The notes under the pieces are model-generated. The model saw only the letters and a program-made list of their open reading frames with translations. It was not told the DNA's origin and ran no database searches. Source: JACDET01 sp035568375 (lineage in GTDB: Bacteria; Patescibacteriota; Microgenomatia; Levybacterales; UBA12049). From it: a DNA stretch of 7,007 nt. A program made the translations under genes and the position numbers. Of the stretch, positions 1 to 4,486 are shown one piece after another; positions within the stretch are counted from its first letter, which is position 1; each line of letters begins with the position of its first letter. The stretch spans positions 1 through 7,007 of the forward strand of contig DATMOG010000109.1 in the NCBI GenBank assembly GCA_035568375.1. Reading direction: 5' to 3'.

Positions 1-2
1 CA

Positions 3-119
3 TTAGAGAGAAACAGACTGCGGAAAAACCTTAGTTGGTATCAGGCAAAACAGCAAATTATCCAACATGCTATGAGACAGTATATCCTCAAACCATCAAT
101 CAGCCTTGAGTTTACCTAG
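3..119 (+). CDS. C-terminal fragment of an unidentified protein, possibly a transposase
   Basis: An open frame enters from the left edge and runs 38 codons to a TAG at 117-119. It contains the stretch RKNLSWYQAKQQIIQHAMRQ and ends ILKPSISLEFT. The 5' part lies outside the window. I do not recognise the family. The case for a transposase is contextual only: it sits where a serine recombinase gene on the other strand loses its family sequence, and the stop is followed within about 15 bases by sequence that again belongs to the recombinase. That is the usual arrangement at the right end of an insertion sequence. The frame is basic and helix-prone, as expected for a transposase tail. It could also be a chance open frame, since 38 codons is short. 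Confidence 0.4.
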   Translation, partial: LERNRLRKNLSWYQAKQQIIQHAMRQYILKPSISLEFT

Positions 120-203
120 TTTTGCGTAAGTCGTATCAAGAGAGAGAAGTTGTCTGTCTTCTTGTTCGGATGATTTACGACAATAAATAAAATACTTATT
201 CAT
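96..203 (-). pseudogene. Serine recombinase, interrupted after its N-terminal catalytic start
   Basis: The frame begins ATG at 203 and reads MNKYFIYCRKSSEQEDRQ followed by LLSLD. This is the typical opening of large serine recombinases (YxRKSS with the nucleophilic serine around residue 11-12, then ED/ER-Q-x-x-S-x). Such enzymes are usually several hundred residues long and integrate or excise mobile elements through a 5'-phosphoserine intermediate. Here the family sequence stops near residue 23 (about position 135). The remaining 12 residues (TTYAKLGKLKAD) look unrelated, and a TGA follows at 96-98. None of the minus-strand frames down to base 1 resumes a recombinase. It starts 7 bases after the upstream winged-helix gene without a Shine-Dalgarno, so it was probably the last gene of the left operon. 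Interruption by an insertion sequence fits best; a deletion junction or assembly join is possible. Confidence 0.75.
120..135. mobile_element. Possible right end of an insertion sequence
   Basis: These bases (TTTTGCGTAAGTCGT, approximately) lie between the stop of the plus-strand fragment and the point where recombinase coding sequence resumes on the minus strand (ATCAAGAGAGAGAAG, the complement of the SLD-region codons). A terminal inverted repeat would be expected exactly here. The other end of the element is outside the window, so neither the matching repeat nor a target duplication can be seen. The precise boundary could differ by several bases. This is inferred from position, not from recognition of a particular insertion sequence family. 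Confidence 0.35.
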
Positions 204-211
204 ATACTTAT
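192..211. repeat. 8-bp direct repeat, 12-bp period, before the recombinase start
   Basis: ATACTTAT occurs at 192-199 and again at 204-211, separated by TCAT. On the minus strand this reads ATAAGTAT twice and spans the end of the winged-helix gene and the first codons of the recombinase. It could be a binding site, or just AT-rich coincidence. Confidence 0.3.
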
Positions 212-1023
212 CACTCTAGGCTTGATTTAGCCTCAACAGTATTTTCCTTTACCGCCTTTTTGGTGTCAAGGTCGGTGCCAAAGTCTGGAAGCATGTCATG
301 ATCTATTTCATACATGAGCATCTCTTCTGCAAGTTTCTGACGTTCGTTTACAAGCTCAACGAACTTAGGTTCTTGACTATTCCAGCCTTTTTCTTCATCA
401 AGAATTTGTCCTAATGTTTCGACCTGTTCTTTAACCTTCTCGTATTGTTCCTTAGTATTGATATGAAACTTAATTCCATACTTAGAAGAAACTAAAGGTT
501 CTTTAAAGGGGTGGTGTTGCATTTCTGCAACAGTTTGAGAAGAATCATCAGAAGTTTCTTTAATAGAATTTGATTGTATTTTCTCAGTTTGTTGTTGCGT
601 TTGTGAACTTCCTTGTTGTATTTGTGCAAGATACTTTTGCAAATCTACAACGCCACTTTGTTTAGAAATCTCAGCAAGATTTTCTTGTATGTCAAATCCG
701 CATATCTCAATTCTCCCGTCTTCTCTTTCTTTCCATAAACCAAGTTCAAATAGCTTTTCAGAGTTTCTACTTATTGTTGATTTATCACAGGCAAGTAGCG
801 AGGCGATTTCTTCTTGAGAATAGTCAAAAGTGCCAAATATGTCAGGGTGATTTTTTTTGTCCCAGTCGGCAAGTATAGAATAGCTGACATCCCATAAAAT
901 ATATTCTCCTGAGTTTAGTGTTCTGTTTTTTATCAACAAGAATCTTCCCCTAAACGTTTTATGGTAGCCTTTTAATCGTTTATCAAGTCTATTTTGAATC
1001 CTCATATTCATTTTCATACTCAT
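211..1023 (-). CDS. Winged-helix DNA-binding protein, mobile-element associated
   Basis: The 270-residue protein has an N-terminal DNA-binding module. Residues about 41-65 are hydrophobic and tryptophan-containing. A helix-turn-helix follows at about 69-97 (YSQEEIASLLACDKSTISR, then a second helix), with a wing at 98-112 (WKEREDGRIEICGF). This resembles the winged-helix domains of phage and plasmid replication or regulatory proteins. Residues 128-170 form a Gln/Ser/Thr-rich, probably disordered linker, and the C-terminus (185-250) is charged and helical. It overlaps the preceding 58-residue gene by 35 bases in another frame, which suggests coupled translation, and stops with TGA followed directly by TAA. 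It lies 7 bases ahead of the recombinase fragment. The start is uncertain: ATGs occur at codons 1, 3, 5 and 7, and none has a Shine-Dalgarno. The DNA target is unknown; control of element excision or replication is inference. Confidence 0.8.
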   Translation of the reverse strand: MSMKMNMRIQNRLDKRLKGYHKTFRGRFLLIKNRTLNSGEYILWDVSYSILADWDKKNHPDIFGTFDYSQEEIASLLACDKSTISRNSEKLFELGLWKEREDGRIEICGFDIQENLAEISKQSGVVDLQKYLAQIQQGSSQTQQQTEKIQSNSIKETSDDSSQTVAEMQHHPFKEPLVSSKYGIKFHINTKEQYEKVKEQVETLGQILDEEKGWNSQEPKFVELVNERQKLAEEMLMYEIDHDMLPDFGTDLDTKKAVKENTVEAKSSLE

Positions 1024-1165
1024 TTTTTGGTATTTGCCTATAAATCGTCTTCATAAGCAAAAGTAATTTTTCAGCTTTTTCTTGTGCCTCTTGATCTGAT
1101 AATGCGACTTTACTTTCATCAAGGTAAATTTGTTTAAATTCGTCGAGAGCTTTCTGACTAAGCAT
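989..1165 (-). CDS. 58-residue small protein of the Patescibacteria 'IYRxIPK' type
   Basis: ATG at 1165 opens a 59-codon frame ending in TAG at 989-991. The protein begins MLSQKALDEFKQIYLDES, continues ALSDQEAQEKAEKLLLL and MKTIYRQIPK, and ends in an acidic NEYENEYEDSK tail. The pattern of an amphipathic helix, an LSDxEA helix start, a leucine run and IYRxIPK matches my recollection of a small hypothetical family common in CPR genomes, often near serine recombinases. It looks soluble and all-helical, with no membrane segment. The function is unknown; a small regulator or partner of the neighbouring DNA-binding protein is a guess. Its last 35 bases overlap the start of the winged-helix gene in a different frame, so the acidic tail is encoded by the same bases as that gene's MSMKMNM start. 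There is no Shine-Dalgarno, and a hairpin lies just upstream. Confidence 0.8.
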   Translation of the reverse strand: MLSQKALDEFKQIYLDESKVALSDQEAQEKAEKLLLLMKTIYRQIPKNEYENEYEDSK

Positions 1166-1175
1166 AGGAAAATAG

Positions 1176-1197
1176 ACCAGTTAGGACTGGTTTTTTT
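1176..1197 (+). terminator. Hairpin with T-run; overlaps the stop codon of the DUF5659 gene
   Basis: ACCAGT (1176-1181), loop TAGG and ACTGGT (1186-1191) form a perfect 6-bp stem, followed by seven T on the plus strand. This is a textbook intrinsic terminator shape for plus-strand transcription, although no plus-strand gene precedes it nearby. On the minus strand the same hairpin has only a weak T-rich tail (CTATTTTCC) and carries the TAA of the DUF5659 gene across its first arm and loop. There it could cause partial termination or 3'-end protection between that gene and the 58-residue gene. Confidence 0.55.
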
Positions 1198-1468
1198 CTC
1201 CTTTCTCAACAAATTCGTAAGAGTCGGAATATAAGCGACGTTTCAGTTCTCTTTCTTTACTTAGTAGTAAAAGGGGATCAATAAGTTCTTTCCCAGCCCA
1301 GAAAGAAGAAGCAACTGTGTCTATTTCTCCTGCATCTTCAAATACGAAAACTTTCTTTTTTGCATCCACAGGAGCGATTTGCAGAAGCAGAAATCCTTTT
1401 GTGAATAGAAACGTTGCGAGTTGGAAGTCAGATGTGGCAAATCCGTTATTTTTCATATTCATACTCAT
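1181..1468 (-). CDS. DUF5659-type protein
   Basis: The 95-residue protein fits the DUF5659 pattern. It has an N-terminal FATSDFQLATFL segment (about 10-21), a strand-turn-strand ending in the signature VFVFED (40-45), a short FWAGKEL segment (57-63), and a C-terminal helix with KERELKRRLY (71-80). It is small and soluble with no catalytic motif visible. The role of the family is unknown; I recall it as frequent in CPR genomes and near mobile elements. Here it is followed by the 58-residue gene, the winged-helix gene and the recombinase fragment on the same strand. The start at 1468 has no Shine-Dalgarno but lies 12 bases behind an extended -10 box. The first codons (ATGAGTATGAATATG) nearly repeat those of the winged-helix gene; an internal start at codon 3 or 5 is possible. 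Confidence 0.75.
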   Translation of the reverse strand: MSMNMKNNGFATSDFQLATFLFTKGFLLLQIAPVDAKKKVFVFEDAGEIDTVASSFWAGKELIDPLLLLSKERELKRRLYSDSYEFVEKGEKNQS

Positions 1469-1480
1469 TTATCTCGATGA

Positions 1481-1489
1481 ATTATGACA
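1481..1489 (-). promoter_or_regulatory. Extended -10 promoter of the DUF5659 gene
   Basis: On the minus strand this reads TGTCATAAT: a TGn extension followed by CATAAT, one mismatch from consensus. It ends 12 bases before the ATG at 1468, leaving a leader of only about 5 bases. No convincing -35 box is present, as often accepted with an extended -10. It would drive the DUF5659, small-protein, winged-helix and recombinase genes. Confidence 0.5.
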
Positions 1490-1515
1490 AAATTGGATTT
1501 TTGAAAAATGTTAAA

Positions 1516-2295
1516 TTACGAGGGCTTAACTAGCAAATCTGAGATAATTTTCAAATATTTTGGAAGTTCTGTAGGAAGTAGGAGGTGGTACCTTTCAATC
1601 ACATCGTAGTAAATTGTTTGATACTTCTTTTTCAGTGCGTTTAGTTCTGTATCATTAAGTTTGTCATACTCTTTATCTGATAGAATTTCTTCTATTGCAC
1701 CATCGATGAGTGAATAACCAGCTTCTGATTGTTTTAATTGCCAAAGTCTAGGCAATCTTTCTTCAATTTGCAGGTACATAAGAATATTTTGTTCTATGTC
1801 TTTTTTCCCAACTTGGATACGTTGTTTAATCTTCTTTCTTCTACCGTCAAAATCTTTAGGAATTTGTTGGTAAATTTGTGTTTCTTTTGCCCAGAATTGA
1901 GCCTGTTTATATCGTTCTAGCCATGCCTGTTGTGTCATAGTTGGATTAAAACGAATGTAAGCTCCCGGAGTAAGTACGGGGACATCATCGATTTCATTGT
2001 CGACAAGAACTACGTCTTCTGAGTTTTTGTGAAACTCACTGCCGCCAAAGAATAAATTCTTTTCGTAGAGATTAGACAACTCATTTAATTTCAAAACTAA
2101 TTTTTTATTTTCATCTTTCCAGACATTTGGTTTGGGGAGTGTAGCAAGCAAAGCTACGTTATTCTTTAGTTCAGTGAATATTGTATTCATGACAAAGTTT
2201 TTACCAATAAGATATTGTCGAATTTCTTCAAAAGAGGATTTTTCCGTGAGATCTCCAAGTAAAGAAGTTTTTTGATTCTTATTCTTTATACTCAT
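1516..2295 (-). CDS. Unrecognised 259-residue protein of the left operon
   Basis: I do not recognise this family. From the start at 2295 the protein is MSIKNKNQKTSLLGDLTEK onward, soluble, with no signal peptide or membrane segment. Residues 20-80 are helical (LKNNVALLATLPKPNVW). A middle stretch around 95-118 (VVLVDNEIDDVPVLTPGAYI) looks beta-rich, followed by long charged helices from 120 to 250 with many Lys, Gln and Glu, possibly coiled. The start is chosen because ATGAGTATAAAGAA resembles the starts of two downstream genes and because an extended -10 box lies 14 bases upstream. The frame stays open to an ATG at 2373, but that longer version would place the promoter inside the gene. It ends 47 bases before the DUF5659 gene, which has its own promoter. 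Element-borne accessory protein is the most that can be inferred. Confidence 0.75.
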   Translation of the reverse strand: MSIKNKNQKTSLLGDLTEKSSFEEIRQYLIGKNFVMNTIFTELKNNVALLATLPKPNVWKDENKKLVLKLNELSNLYEKNLFFGGSEFHKNSEDVVLVDNEIDDVPVLTPGAYIRFNPTMTQQAWLERYKQAQFWAKETQIYQQIPKDFDGRRKKIKQRIQVGKKDIEQNILMYLQIEERLPRLWQLKQSEAGYSLIDGAIEEILSDKEYDKLNDTELNALKKKYQTIYYDVIERYHLLLPTELPKYLKIISDLLVKPS

Positions 2296-2309
2296 ACTAA
2301 TTCTGAGCC

Positions 2310-2318
2310 ATTTTAGCA
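2310..2318 (-). promoter_or_regulatory. Extended -10 promoter of the 259-residue gene
   Basis: The minus strand reads TGCTAAAAT, a TGn extension plus TAAAAT with one mismatch from consensus. It lies 14 bases before the ATG at 2295, giving a leader of about 7 bases without a Shine-Dalgarno. No clear -35 box is seen. A copy of AGCCTCA lies about 14 bases upstream (2332-2338). Confidence 0.5.
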
Positions 2319-2423
2319 TAGTTTTGGCTAATGAGGCTGATAGACATGATGATTTGTATATTTTGTAGGGCAAAACGTGCCTAATGTAAGCCTAGTGGGT
2401 TAGGTGAGGATAAGGTTTGCAGA

Positions 2424-2648
2424 TTAAAAAGGCATGATGTCAGAAGTTCTAACGCCAAGCGCCTTTATAATTCTGTATAGCTTTTCAAGACTTGGATTCA
2501 CAAGTCCTCTCTCAATTTTCCCATAGTAACTGGGGTTTATCCCAGCATCTACAGCTAGCTCTACTTGCTTCAACCCTCTCTTTTTCCTCGCTCTCTCAAT
2601 ATTTCTACCAAGCTCTTCTTTTAACTTAGACGTGTAGTAATAAGGCAT
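2424..2648 (-). CDS. Small XRE-family transcriptional regulator
   Basis: The 74-residue protein is almost entirely one XRE (Cro/C1-type) helix-turn-helix domain. This runs LGRNIERARKKRGLKQVELA (residues 13-32), recognition helix region INPSYYGKIERG (37-48), then NPSLEKLYRIIKALGV (51-66), ending in SDIMPF. The size and pattern match stand-alone repressors and restriction-modification controller proteins, which bind as dimers to palindromic operators and often control themselves. It diverges from the membrane-protein gene, with 94 bases between the two ATGs and a near-perfect palindrome there. No modification methylase or nuclease lies beside it, so a controller role for a restriction system is not supported. 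It probably represses itself and the membrane-protein gene. The start at 2648 has no Shine-Dalgarno. Confidence 0.88.
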   Translation of the reverse strand: MPYYYTSKLKEELGRNIERARKKRGLKQVELAVDAGINPSYYGKIERGLVNPSLEKLYRIIKALGVRTSDIMPF

Positions 2649-2703
2649 ATAAAGCCATTTTGAACAAAAACAGGAGACAAAATAGTCTTTATATCGCTTT
2701 ATT

Positions 2704-2721
2704 AGCCTTGATATTGAGGCT
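2704..2721. promoter_or_regulatory. Palindromic operator candidate for the XRE regulator
   Basis: AGCCTTGATATTGAGGCT is an 18-bp palindrome: seven of nine symmetric positions are perfectly complementary and the other two are T-G pairs. It covers the whole -35 box of the plus-strand membrane-protein promoter and sits upstream of the divergent XRE gene. A bound dimer would block polymerase at the plus promoter and could modulate the minus one. The half-site AGCCTCA recurs at two other promoter regions. Confidence 0.5.
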
Positions 2722-2736
2722 GAAATTTCATATAAT
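2708..2736 (+). promoter_or_regulatory. Sigma70-type promoter of the membrane-protein gene; leaderless transcript predicted
   Basis: TTGATA at 2708-2713, a 17-base spacer and a perfect TATAAT at 2731-2736. The ATG at 2743 comes only 6 bases after the -10 box, so the transcript should begin at or next to the start codon. This explains the absence of a Shine-Dalgarno. It is the best promoter in the window. Confidence 0.75.
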
Positions 2737-2742
2737 CAAAAC

Positions 2743-3417
2743 ATGACAGAAAAAAAGAAATCAGTTAATTGGTGGAAAATCATCCTTTATTTGTTATTTT
2801 GGCCATTTGCGCTTACTTATTGGGTTTGGAAAAACAAATCATGGGATGAAAAAACAAAATTAAAAATATTGGGCATTGGGTGGGGAGTGTTCATTTTACT
2901 CGGAGTTATCGGTAATATAACGGGAGCGATTCAATCAAAATTTGATAATAATCAAAAACAACAAACGCAACAAACTCAAGCAGACGTTCCTACAGATACT
3001 CCAACTCCTGTGCCTCCCACTCCTACTCCAATAAAAAAGTATGATTTAACTGTAACCAGTCAAATCGTCAAAAAAGTGTCTCCTGATACCTATCGTTATT
3101 TTTTCAACGTTGCGAATGATGATTCAAGAGATTTTAACGGCACTATTACCATGCAGCTTTATGATGGTAAAACAAACTCTATTACAAATCAACCAAATTG
3201 GCTTATACTAGGGGGTGCAGATACTTCCTATAGTGATAATCCAATTAAAGCAGGATTACATGGGGTAATTTATTTTGATGATAGCCACGCACCCTATCAA
3301 ATAGCAGGAATTGACGGAGCAAATACATTTTCATTTACAGCAAAAATAAATGATACAGAAGTGAGTTCAGGGAAAGGGAGCATTACCGATCAATACGAGA
3401 ATGATTTACAACAATAA
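2743..3417 (+). CDS. Membrane-anchored protein with two helices, Pro/Thr linker and exported domain
   Basis: The 224-residue protein starts with a short basic tail (MTEKKKSVN) and two hydrophobic helices: about 10-29 (WWKIILYLLFWPFALTYWVW) and 41-63 (KILGIGWGVFILLGVIG). A Gln-rich stretch (70-80) and a low-complexity linker (TDTPTPVPPTPTP, about 84-96) follow. Residues 99-210 look like one beta-sandwich domain (YDLTVTSQIV, YRYFFNVAN, FSFTAKI), similar in style to Ig-like or FxLYD domains. No catalytic motif is visible. With two helices both ends lie on the same side; the Pro/Thr linker suggests that the C-terminal domain is outside the cell. The function is unknown; surface binding or envelope stress sensing are guesses. 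It has its own strong promoter overlapped by the XRE operator candidate, so it is probably that regulator's target. Confidence 0.8.
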   Translation: MTEKKKSVNWWKIILYLLFWPFALTYWVWKNKSWDEKTKLKILGIGWGVFILLGVIGNITGAIQSKFDNNQKQQTQQTQADVPTDTPTPVPPTPTPIKKYDLTVTSQIVKKVSPDTYRYFFNVANDDSRDFNGTITMQLYDGKTNSITNQPNWLILGGADTSYSDNPIKAGLHGVIYFDDSHAPYQIAGIDGANTFSFTAKINDTEVSSGKGSITDQYENDLQQ

Positions 3418-3426
3418 AAACTAGGT

Positions 3427-3471
3427 GTTGATGAGCTAATATATTTTTTTCGGGTATATGGCTCAATCAAC
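3427..3471 (+). other. Large imperfect hairpin downstream of the membrane-protein gene
   Basis: GTTGATGAGC (3427-3436) pairs with GCTCAATCAAC (3461-3471) through ten base pairs with a single bulged A. Inside, ATATA and TATAT arms can extend the stem around a T-rich loop ending CGGG. It begins 9 bases after the stop codon. No T-run follows, so it is not a standard intrinsic terminator. It may stabilise the 3' end or belong to a small RNA. Confidence 0.45.
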
Positions 3472-3613
3472 TACGATGTCTCCCGGAGGAAACAAGGAAA
3501 TGGAATCTTACAATAGGGGTACTAAGCTCTACTAACAAGTTTTAGAATTTTCTGCGAGAAAACGAAAAGACTACCTTTTTATACGTGGTTTTCCCTCTAT
3601 CTTTCTATATCAT

Positions 3614-3642
3614 TTGAGGCTATTCTCTCTAAAACCTATCAT
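3614..3642 (+). promoter_or_regulatory. Probable promoter upstream of DUF2971
   Basis: TTGAGG (3614-3619), 17 bases, then TATCAT (3637-3642). Transcription would start near 3649-3650, about 60 bases before the preferred DUF2971 start. An ATG at 3651 then opens a 14-codon frame (MTGKRNKLDVSWHS) and an ATG at 3641 opens a 16-codon frame (MTEDDWKKKQVRCIMA). Either could be a leader peptide, or neither may be translated. Confidence 0.4.
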
Positions 3643-3686
3643 GACAGAAGATGACTGGAAAAAGAAACAAGTTAGATGTATCATGG

Positions 3687-3706
3687 CATAGTTAGTAACA
3701 TAGTTA
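3687..3706. repeat. 8-bp direct repeat, 12-bp period, before the DUF2971 start
   Basis: CATAGTTA occurs at 3687-3694 and 3699-3706 with GTAA between. It ends 5 bases before the preferred ATG at 3712. It could be an operator near the start, or chance in AT-rich DNA. Confidence 0.35.
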
Positions 3707-3711
3707 TAAAT

Positions 3712-4464
3712 ATGTATAAAAAACATCCACAATTTGATACGACAAGAGATGATTTACAAAAAATATGGCGATATATGGATTTTACCAAGCTCGTTTCTTT
3801 ACTTGATAAAAAAGAGTTATATTTCTCTAGGGCAGATAAATTAAATGATTCGTTTGAAGGATCTTTTCCTAAAGGAACAGTAGAACTAAGACCATTTATG
3901 TATGCAGATTTACCAAAGAATGTACAAGAAACGATTTTAAAAATGTGGCAACCAACATATAAAAATATGTTAAAAGCAACCTTCATAAATAGCTGGCATA
4001 TAAATGATTATGAATCAGCAGCTATGTGGAAACTTTACTTACAGAGTAATGAAGGAATTGCAATTCAATCAGATGTGGGAAGTTTAAAAAAAAGTTTTGA
4101 TGGTAAAGATCCAAGAGTAATTACGATTGGCGATGTAAAATATATTGATTATGAAAAGGATTTTTTTCCAGATAATAATACTTTATATCCCTATTTTCAT
4201 AAAAGAAAAAGTTTTGAACATGAAATGGAGCTACGAGCAGTAACTATAAGTTTTCCCCTAAAGGGAGATGGAGTTGATTTTTCGGTTGATTTACCAGACA
4301 TAGGACTTTATATCCCTGTTGACTTGAATATTCTTATTAAGAAAATCTATGTATCTCCTGATTCTCCAAAATGGTTTTTCAAATTAGTAAAAGCAATAAA
4401 AGATAAATATGGATTAAAACAAGATGTCCTTCAATCAGATCTTATAAAAAGTCCTTTGTTCTAA
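3712..4464 (+). CDS. DUF2971 domain protein
   Basis: The 250-residue protein has the hallmarks of DUF2971. These are IWRYMDFTKLVSLL (residues 18-31), YFSRADKLNDSFEG (37-50), SWHINDYESAAMWKLY (94-109), GIAIQS (115-120), and KRKSFEHEMELRAV (164-177). This is the full length expected for the family. Its biochemical activity is unknown to me; members are scattered among bacteria and often sit in accessory or defence-rich regions. The protein is predicted to be soluble. The start at 3712 (MYKKHPQF) is preferred to an in-frame ATG at 3676, because homologues as I recall them begin shortly before the HPQF segment and the extra 12 residues look non-conserved. No Shine-Dalgarno is present before either. 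It is convergent with the next gene, 11 bases away. CATAGTTA is repeated at 3687 and 3699 just before the start. Confidence 0.88.
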   Translation: MYKKHPQFDTTRDDLQKIWRYMDFTKLVSLLDKKELYFSRADKLNDSFEGSFPKGTVELRPFMYADLPKNVQETILKMWQPTYKNMLKATFINSWHINDYESAAMWKLYLQSNEGIAIQSDVGSLKKSFDGKDPRVITIGDVKYIDYEKDFFPDNNTLYPYFHKRKSFEHEMELRAVTISFPLKGDGVDFSVDLPDIGLYIPVDLNILIKKIYVSPDSPKWFFKLVKAIKDKYGLKQDVLQSDLIKSPLF

Positions 4465-4486
4465 GTGATGTAAAGTTACTTCACTT
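4463..4486. terminator. Shared hairpin across both stop codons of convergent genes
   Basis: AAGTGATGTAA (4463-4473) and TTACTTCACTT (4476-4486) pair at 10 of 11 positions around a two-base centre. The left arm starts inside the TAA of DUF2971 and the right arm starts with the stop codon of the 284-residue gene. A bidirectional terminator is the natural reading, but neither side has an immediate T-run; the T-rich tracts come 8-12 bases later. Confidence 0.5.

Larger units (their letters stand above)
3418..3675. other. Intergenic region between the membrane-protein and DUF2971 genes
   Basis: No convincing full gene is present. The stretch holds the large hairpin, then about 120 bases without clear signals. 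A weak AAAAG...CTTTTT stem around 3565-3585 follows, and finally a promoter-like pair near 3614-3642 leading into very short open frames ahead of DUF2971. Confidence 0.5.

Noticed and set aside
1738..1920. Plus-strand open frame of 60 codons
   Set aside because: It is antisense to the 259-residue gene; its Phe/Leu-rich translation reflects the Lys/Glu-rich opposite strand.
2296..2373. Longer start of the 259-residue protein at 2373
   Set aside because: The frame is open, but the extra 26 residues would cover the extended -10 box at 2310-2318, and the ATGAGTAT start at 2295 matches the start pattern of two downstream genes.
3676..3711. Upstream in-frame start of DUF2971 at 3676
   Set aside because: The added residues look non-conserved and no ribosome-binding site or -10 box fits. 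It is kept as an alternative only.
3681..3986. Minus-strand open frame of 101 codons
   Set aside because: It is the antisense shadow of DUF2971, whose motifs are clear.
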